64,000 nt of DNA, from assembly GCA_032209605.1 (NCBI GenBank), contig JASFXZ010000001.1, forward strand, positions 3,720,001 through 3,784,000. Reading direction: 5' to 3'. Shown here piece by piece: positions 51,247 to 60,200 of this stretch. Each line of letters starts with the position of its first letter. Within the stretch, counting starts at the first letter, position 1. The notes under the pieces were generated by a model, which saw nothing but the letters and a program-made list of their open reading frames with translations, had not been told where the DNA came from and ran no database searches. This DNA comes from Mactromeris polynyma. Its lineage: Eukaryota; Mollusca; Bivalvia; Venerida; Mactridae. A program made the position numbers and the translations under genes.

Positions 51247-54200
51247 CTGCAACAACAACAACAAACACCGTAACAAAGCATCCGATGCATATATTTGTGT
51301 ATAAGGTAATGATGGAAAACATGTCAGATTTGCCAATCGATGAATCAGCGTAATCAGACGATCGGTTATGTCCTTTGAAGATTTAGATGTGTGCCTTTGA
51401 GCAGGCAAAATGAGTAGTATAACTGTTATATCTAAACATTACAATGAATCTGACTAATAAATTGTCAATAAAGGAAAATAAACTTCAATCTAAATTTATA
51501 TCTTGTAACTTTTACATCTTCCAAGATATTCATATTACCAGTATAGTTTCAAGTTTTCACTGATAATTTTCTGCCCGAAGTAATTAATTGACGTGCGAAA
51601 AATGAAGTTGCCAGGGCGGTAATTCTTACTGACGATTGTTCAATTGTTGCTGATCATCGGCCCATCACTAGTATAAATCCTTTTCATTAATTTTTTTCAT
51701 TAATTTTACGATTGTCACTAAAAACTTGTTACATTTTCACCAAATTATGAAAATTATTTAAAAATGTTGAAAAAAAAAATTAAAATCAATTTTCACCCAG
51801 AGGATACTATATGTTACGGAACGTAATGAAACTGCCTAACTTAAGCAAAGACAGTACATGTACATCTCTTAAACTACTCACCACATGTACTTGGATCAAC
51901 CAACTTTCCAGTTTTAGTTGGGTACTTCGTCATTGTTGTATGAATTTGTAACGGTTGTCTCAACAAGAAAGAGAGTTCAGCTTTCATCTGCTTGATATAC
52001 TGTTTGTGACGAGCTTGTTCTACATCACTTCCAATGTCATCCAAACTTAGAAAGGTCAAGGTCATAAATGACAGGTCAAATAAAAAAGCACACAGCAAAA
52101 CCAGCCAGCCACATATTGCACACTTCAGTACTTGTGACAGTTGGTAACTCGGCCCAAATTTCTTTCATAGAGACGAACATTCTGACCAAGTTTCATTTAA
52201 AGAAAGTAAAACTATGCCCTCTTTAAGTGTTAACAAAGTTGCCCTATGACTTGACCTAGTAATCTAATTTTCGACCCCACATGAACCATAAAACTAGCCC
52301 TTGACCTATGACCCCAGTGACTTCACAATAATTACAGATGACTGGTGTGCCTACAAAGTGCATAGACCTAAATGTTATTGAATGGTTTTCAACTGCCTGA
52401 CACTGTGATCTTTGACAAATTTCAATAGGGGACATGTACTACTCATGATAAGTGTGCAAAATTCAAGTCACAAAATTACAGGTCGAAACCTCTCAAGTAA
52501 ATGAGTGGAAATCAGACTGCTACACATGGACAGATGACCAGCGCCATCAAATAATACCGCCCTTTGGGTGTGTAAATCAAATTCTAAACTACTGTCATCA
52601 GCTTTTTCATTGAGGAAATTCAGTTTGAAATTTACTTAAAGTTACTTTAGAAATAAACTTGTTCAACTGACAATTACGCTAGAAAGCCAAGTTTCACAAG
52701 GCTTGAAGCATGATGTATTGGTACATGTAACTTCATGCAACAGTACATGACTAACACTAGAACATAAGACAGAAAGGATACAGCCCCTCGTCGTCGATAT
52801 CAACCCCTATTTCTTCTGCTGCTTTCACAAACCAGTCATTATGTCGCTTGGATTTGTTAAACCTGGAAAATTTCAAACAAGCTAAATAAGTATGAAATCA
52901 TAAAATACTCATTGTTTTGCCAATGTAAGAAAGTTATAAGACCACTCTTTTTGATATGTGCTTCACAAACTTTGATGAGACAGATGGACAGACAAGTAAA
53001 TAAGAACTTCCCCAACACAGCAATAGTGTGGGGTACAAACACTTACTGAAGTACAGACAAACAATTTGATTACAAAATGCTTTCCTTCAGAGGCAAAAAA
53101 AGACTTTTACAACAGCAGATATTTGTTCAAAAGAAACATTAATGCATATGTCAAATCTAATTTGACTCTAATCATTTCTTGTGTGTCTGGGAAAATTTCA
53201 CTGTATCAGTTTACTTCAGAACAAAATCTATGACAATATTCTTTTAATCTGATTACATACAGTTTTGCTGACAATTTATAAGAAACCACAGGAGGACGTG
53301 GGGATATTACACAAGACAAAGAATACAAAGATTGCGGTTATAGGACCACACCTGTATTCTTGTGTTTCAATTTGTCTCACAAGGTTGACTCTCCGACGTA
53401 ATTCTGTCAGGGATTGCTGCTCTACAGGAAATCCCGGCAAATCTTCACCTATAAAAAGCAACATTAAAGGTACATAGTCTTGTTTTCTATCAAAATAGGC
53501 TAAATATTTTTTTTGGACAAAATGCCTTCATACAGATGTACTATAAAACATTGCATTGTAACTTTACTTGAAAGTTTCCTGTAACAGCAAAACATGAGTC
53601 CGATACAGGTATTTCCAATTGAGCATTAACTTCGCACGTAGGACAGGATAGAAAATACCCGTATCAGACTCTTATATTTGTGGAAACACATAAGAAAGGT
53701 GGTAATATATTGTAGTAGAGTACATCTGTACAACGGCGTTTGCCGCAGATTTTCTCATATTTATGACCAAGGATATTTTGTCAAAAAAATGAGTCTATGT
53801 ACCTTTTTACATTATTGCTCATCTGAATCCAATACAATAATGTTACACATACCATAGCAACATCCAAGTGATTGTTTTCTCTGCAGGATAATGACAGTCA
53901 TACAACAGGAAACACTGAACATATATCCAATATCACCATCAAATTATGTAAGTAGACATAAAACATCCAGTACTAGGTAATATTTATGGGAAAGACCGAC
54001 TATAAAATTCCTAATAAAATCTTGAGTCAAGTGACAGTGATCAATAAAATAGGAAAAAAGCAAACAAGACAAATATCGTTAAACAACAAACAACAACAAA
54101 GTAACTGTCTATGGTGAAACAGGTTTATATACATTTCTTGAAATAGAAGACTAAACTATTCATCCAGGGTATTCAACGCAAACAAGTTCCAGCCAACGAG

Positions 54201-57200
54201 AGTCCATTGTATAAGCAAATTCAATATGGAGTCCACACAGCAAGTTTGATTCAAGTTTGATAGCAATGTGACTCACACTTTCTCTGAAACTGAGCTAAAT
54301 GCAGATGTAGACAACGATCAAGCTACGACAAAGAAATCTGAACATGAATATGCCTTGTGATCTTTAAGGTACATAGATTTATTTTAAATCAAAATATACT
54401 ATGTAGAAGATTTTTAAAATGGCATGTTAATGCCTTCATTCAGATGTATTCCCAAAACATTGCATAGTAACTTTTCTTGAAAGTTTCCTGGAAGTGCAAA
54501 ACCCAAATCTGATACAGGTATATCCTATGCTCGTGCTAACACAGCCCGTAGGTCAGGATAGAAAATACCGGTCTCAGACGCTTGTATTTATGGTTTTGGG
54601 AAAAATGTAAGAAAAATGACATTGCAGTATTGTAGCAGGGTGCATCTCTATGGAGACAATTACCATCGATTTTATCATATATTTATGAATAGGATTTTAT
54701 GTCAAAACAGTAAGACTATCTACTATTATTCAGTATCTGATACACAGTAAATGTACTCACTTTTGTTGAGAGTATGCATAATCTTTTTGTAATTTTTAGA
54801 ATCATCAGGGCCAACAATCATTATACTGAGTCCTTCCCTACTGGCGCGAGCCGTTCTTCCACTTCTGTGTACGTAATTCTGGAAATAATTACTGAAGTAT
54901 TATAGGATGTAAGTATGATCACTGATGAGCTTGTTCCTGGACAAGTATAACTGGACAGTATAACTGGACAAGTATAACTGGACAGTATAACTGGACAGTA
55001 TAACTGGACAAGTATAACTGGACAGTATAACTGGACAAGTATAACTGGACAGTATAACTGGACAGTATAACTGGACAAGTATAACTGGACAAGTATAACT
55101 GGACAGTATAACTGGACACTAAATATATCAACTTGCACCTCTAAGACCAAGTACACAATGTCTGTTGGTCAATTGTTTGTAAAACATGTGTTCATTGACC
55201 TCAAAGTTTGTTTACAAGCGTTCTAAAGTAAATATAAATGGACTACAGCTAAAATTGCTTACAACACAGACACATATTGATATATATATATTTACCTCGA
55301 CAGTGTGAGGAACTTGATAATGTATGACGTGTTGAACATTGGGTATATCTAAACCTCTCGCAGCCACATCTGATGCCATTAGTAATGCATTTGGATTACC
55401 TGTAAAATACATTGTATATATCTCATTCAAACATGAACATTGAACATGGTCAATTTAAGTACAATAACGCTTACTAAAAACTTTAATTAATTTCCATATG
55501 ATTACTGATTTCATGAATTATGTATATTTATTTGTTTGGCAAATTATTTTCCTTTATCCATTCATGTGCATCACGATTTTTGTAGCAGTGTTGTAGACTA
55601 TGGTTATTCATTTAACAGAGCAGATTTTGTAGACCAGACAACACTCAGCAATCTGTAAACACCACCCTCAGAAAACAGAACATGTGCCCATTGTTGACAG
55701 GTTATTGCTGCACAACAGGCCCCAGTTTCACAAAAATATGTAAGTTTTTTACTTAACTAAGCAAAAAACTCTAAATAACTTTAATTGGCTACCATATAAT
55801 TTTTTCTTAAAACCTTAGGCCTCATGGAATAGCCTTAACAAGGAAACAGAAAGAAAATAAACTGACTTGTGAATCTGTCGAGATTTTTCAATCTTTGTCT
55901 TTGATGCATATCAGCGTGCAGTGGTAAAGGACTACACTGCAGTATCTGGAAGATGGACACAAGACGTCGTATACAATCCTTGCTGTTTGCAAACACCAGA
56001 GTTCGTCCAGGGTAATGTTTCAGAAAGTAATACAGGTATATATCCTGAAAATATACAGTTTACAATATTATCAAGACATTTATACTATATCTGTAGTTGT
56101 ATAGTAGTTTCAGTAATATTTGAGATACAGTTCGACAGACACAGAAACAACGAAAGACAATTCCATACATTCCTAAATAATTCCCTTCAGTATTTACCAC
56201 AAATGTTTCAGACCAAACAGTGTGACAGACATATACATGCCTAGTGTAACTATAAGCAGACAAACAAATCGAGTCAACCGTCTAAATGCTTAGCAATTAC
56301 AGTTGGACCACTTTTATTTGACAACCTCCTATCCGAATACTTGGCATCATCCGAAATAAATATCAGATCCCTTCTTATACACGATGAATTGAAATGGGAT
56401 GTTCAAAACCATGTATTATTTGAAATTAAATTTCATACCCAATGAATTCAAATGAACAAGGTCGAACTGTATTACCACAATATTCCCAAACCAGTTTAAA
56501 AGCAAACGATATAAACTATTATAACATCGCATTACTTGAAGAATAATTGAGTCCAAATACTGACAATTTTTGTTTTTAATAAACATGACAAAAATGTGTA
56601 AAAACCTTTTCCTCCTTTGTACAATGTATTCTGGCTTCAGTCAGTGATTCCACTGTGCCCACTTTTCTTGTCAAGTCAACAATCTTAGGTTTCTCTTTCA
56701 GACCCATCTTTTTCATCAGGTAAGCTGCAAGTAAACATTACAATAATAATCTGCAATAAACAACTTGTATAGTAAATAAATAAATAAGACGTTCTCACTA
56801 TACATAAATTTCCCCAATAATCAATGTTTCACCCCTGGGGGTGGGGGGGGGGGAAACAGTGGATACATAGTACTTAAGACAGAAGACGATTTCCTGACAG
56901 GCGGGAATTAGACATGCCGAATGATTTCAGGTCCTTGGAAGTAGACATAGGTCAGATTTTTAACAGATTCCCGAAGTGGTAAATTAGACATCTCCCACTT
57001 CGAGGATTTAAACAAAATGTTTTTGGCACTAGGGTGGGGAACTTGACCACAAAAAAGACAGATTGTGTATTTCTCCTCGGTCAGCCCGCTGCTCTTCCTC
57101 TGGGGCAAAATATTTGATTTTTTTTTTAAAAAGCCATCAAGTAGAGATTCGTGCCAAAAAAAACTAAGCTGGACTACTAGAGAACAAAAACTTTGATCAA

Positions 57201-60200
57201 ATACAATAAAAACATACCTAATTTTTGCTTTTCATCGTACTTATTCTTCTTTTTCTTCATGATCCTCTGAGGTCCAGAGTGTACCATTGTAAGTGTTGCA
57301 GAAAACACGTATGTATGACGATTCTCTCTATCAGGATCTCTAAATTAAACATACAAAATATCAGTTATAATAGAAATCATCATTAAAGGGAAATAACTCT
57401 GCCAAAAACAATTGTACACATTATGCACAAGCAGTATAACTGGCATAAAATTTCGCTGAATCCAATCAGGGGTTACATGGAAATACCAAGGACATCAACA
57501 ATTTTATCAATTTGTCATCATTTAAGGGCCAAAAACAATCCTAGCCAAAATGTTGACAATATGCACAACTAGGCCTGGTACCAGTGACACATGTGAAGTT
57601 TCATTGAAATCCAACCACTGGTTTTAGAGAACAAGTGCACACAAGCCAAACTTGTCTATTTTTCATCACTAAAGGGCCATAACTCTGACAAAAATAATCT
57701 GACCAAAAAATGCTGATAATATGCAAAAGCCCAGATAATTATTTTGTGACATCCATACTGATAGACAGCTCAACATCAATATGTCACACCACTAAGTTGG
57801 GGGGGGGGGGTACATTATAATGATAAAATGACTACATAAGACAACTTGGGGAGCAACAATTCATAGGCAACATTACATTTATAAAATCAAACATGAAACA
57901 GCCTATATGTACGTATAACTTTCTTGGGAAAATGCAACAAATGAAAGTATATAACAAACCTTTTCATCATTTCCAGAAGTTTAGCCAGTTCCTCATAATG
58001 ACCCTTTTCTACCATTCTGTCTGCTTCATCAACCACTAATATACAAGTCTTCTCTATCTCGGACAAATATACTTCTCCCTAAGGTAACAAGAGCAAAATT
58101 ATCTCATGTGAAATGCTAATGATAGAAGTGAACGCAAGTCAGATATTCATTGTCATCCCTAGACTGTTCACAATGGTCCCAAACTAGTTCTCTTTTCTTA
58201 GAACTTACCAGACAAATTAATAACATACTACCAATGTAACTAAAATATATTGCTTTACTGTTTATTTAAACAACACGGAACAATACCTGTTGAATCATCT
58301 CCCACAATCTGCCTGGTGTAGCAACAAGAACATCTGGACATCTCTTCAATATTCTTCGTTGTTTTGGCAAAGCTAATCCACCAACAATAGCAGCTATCTG
58401 TAACAACATAAACAACAATCATTAAGTGTTGTGTCTTTGCTCTTGAATGCAAGTGTTCATCAGGGGTTCCACTTGGCCCTGGAGTTGACCCTTGGAACCT
58501 TGAATTTCCAAAAAGCCACAAGTGGATGAAGGGTCAATTTTTTTCTCAATTATAAAATGGTAAAATCTGGTCAAAATGTATCAAAATGACCCTTGAGATT
58601 CCGTACCAACAGGAACCCCACACCCCTACATAAACCAAATACAGTAAAACCTCATTAGTATGACCACCCTTTGGACCCTTGAATACTGGTCTTATTATGG
58701 AGGTGGTCTTAATATTGAGGTTGAATAAAGAGGAAAATGGGACTTGAAAATTAGGGTCTAATTATTGAGGTTTTACTGTAGTGTAGTAATAAAGATAACA
58801 AAAGCTTAAATTTACGCATTCACGTCAGTGTTTCTGGTTACCAAATAATCATATAAAGCTTACTGTAACATCTGTGTACTTGGCTGCAGCCAGTAGATGG
58901 TTCTTTACTTGAATGGCTAACTCTCGGGTGGGTTGTAATATCAGAGCACGGGGATGTGTTGCAACTCGTTTAACATCTGATTCTCCTAACCAATCAAAAT
59001 CTACATCCTTGATGACCTTAACGCAGCCATGACCTTCTTGCTAGTATCACAAAATGTCACAATATAAACTAAAGAATTCATCAGATGTGTAAACTTAATG
59101 CTAGATCAAGTTGAATAAAACATGCCAAAACATTTTAATATTTTGTAAAACTGCAGAGATTTCATTTTTAATAATGCAAAGGAAATACAGACATAAGATA
59201 ATACAGTAAAGTTCTGCCTTACGACCAGTCCACTAATACGACTGTCCGCATAATACGACCAATTTTTGTATTGAAACTCCATGTGGTGCTACTAAATGTA
59301 TGAGATATTCCTGTACAAGCAGTTTATATTGAGCTACTTCCAAGTTAATACTGGGTACAGATTAAAAAATATGTATACATATATACCCTCATTTTTGTAA
59401 GCTAAAAATAAAATGATATACACTTTCTCCTTTTTATCATTTACTCAGGTACAACAATGTCACATAATACTATCTTTGATATTCGCTAAGGAAAAACAAT
59501 GACAATTCCAGTTGAAACAGAATATTATAATGATCCTTCAAGTCTGATACTATATATAGGTAATAGAAGAATTAAAAGAAAATTCATGATACACATACTT
59601 GTGTATCTTCAAATTCTTCTTCTGAACTCTCCTCATCATCGTTGTCATTAATTGATTCTGCATCTTCACTCATATCATCTGTCATATCTTCATGTTGCTG
59701 ATCTTCATCTTCTGCCTCCTCTTCACCATTGCTCACTTCATCATCATCATTGTCTTCATTTTCATCTAATGCAATCTCATTAAGATCTTCAGAGTCACTG
59801 TTATCTTCTTCTATTTCCTCTCCATCATCAGACTGCTCAACGTCATCATCATTTGGTAAATCCCCCTCATCAGAACTCTCACCATTCAAATCTGTCAAGG
59901 AATGAAAGCATTATGTGTATTACATACAATGAAACTATTGAGGAGGTAATTCCAGCAAGACCAGTTTTGTTGAAAGTTCCTCATCAAAATTAAGTTCACC
60001 AAATGATAATGCTTGAAATGACAGCTTTAAATTGGATACTAAATAATTTTTATGAATGCCCAATTATAATAGATTTTTTACAAAAAAATGACACAAGTCC
60101 TGAGTAGACTTTACCTACAAGCATACATTTAAATGACTTGATTTAGAAACAAGAAAATTTACAAATATATTTTTACTTTGAAATTGAACAAAGAAATAAA

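Noticed and set aside
54821..55156. Minus-strand ORFs of 70-111 codons with a [13 protein letters not shown] repeat
   Set aside because: They come from the 13/14-bp array; only the part inside 54761-54878 is real coding sequence.
55921..56244. 107-codon + strand ORF
   Set aside because: It is the antisense shadow of the DDX24 motif IV exon (55867-56044).
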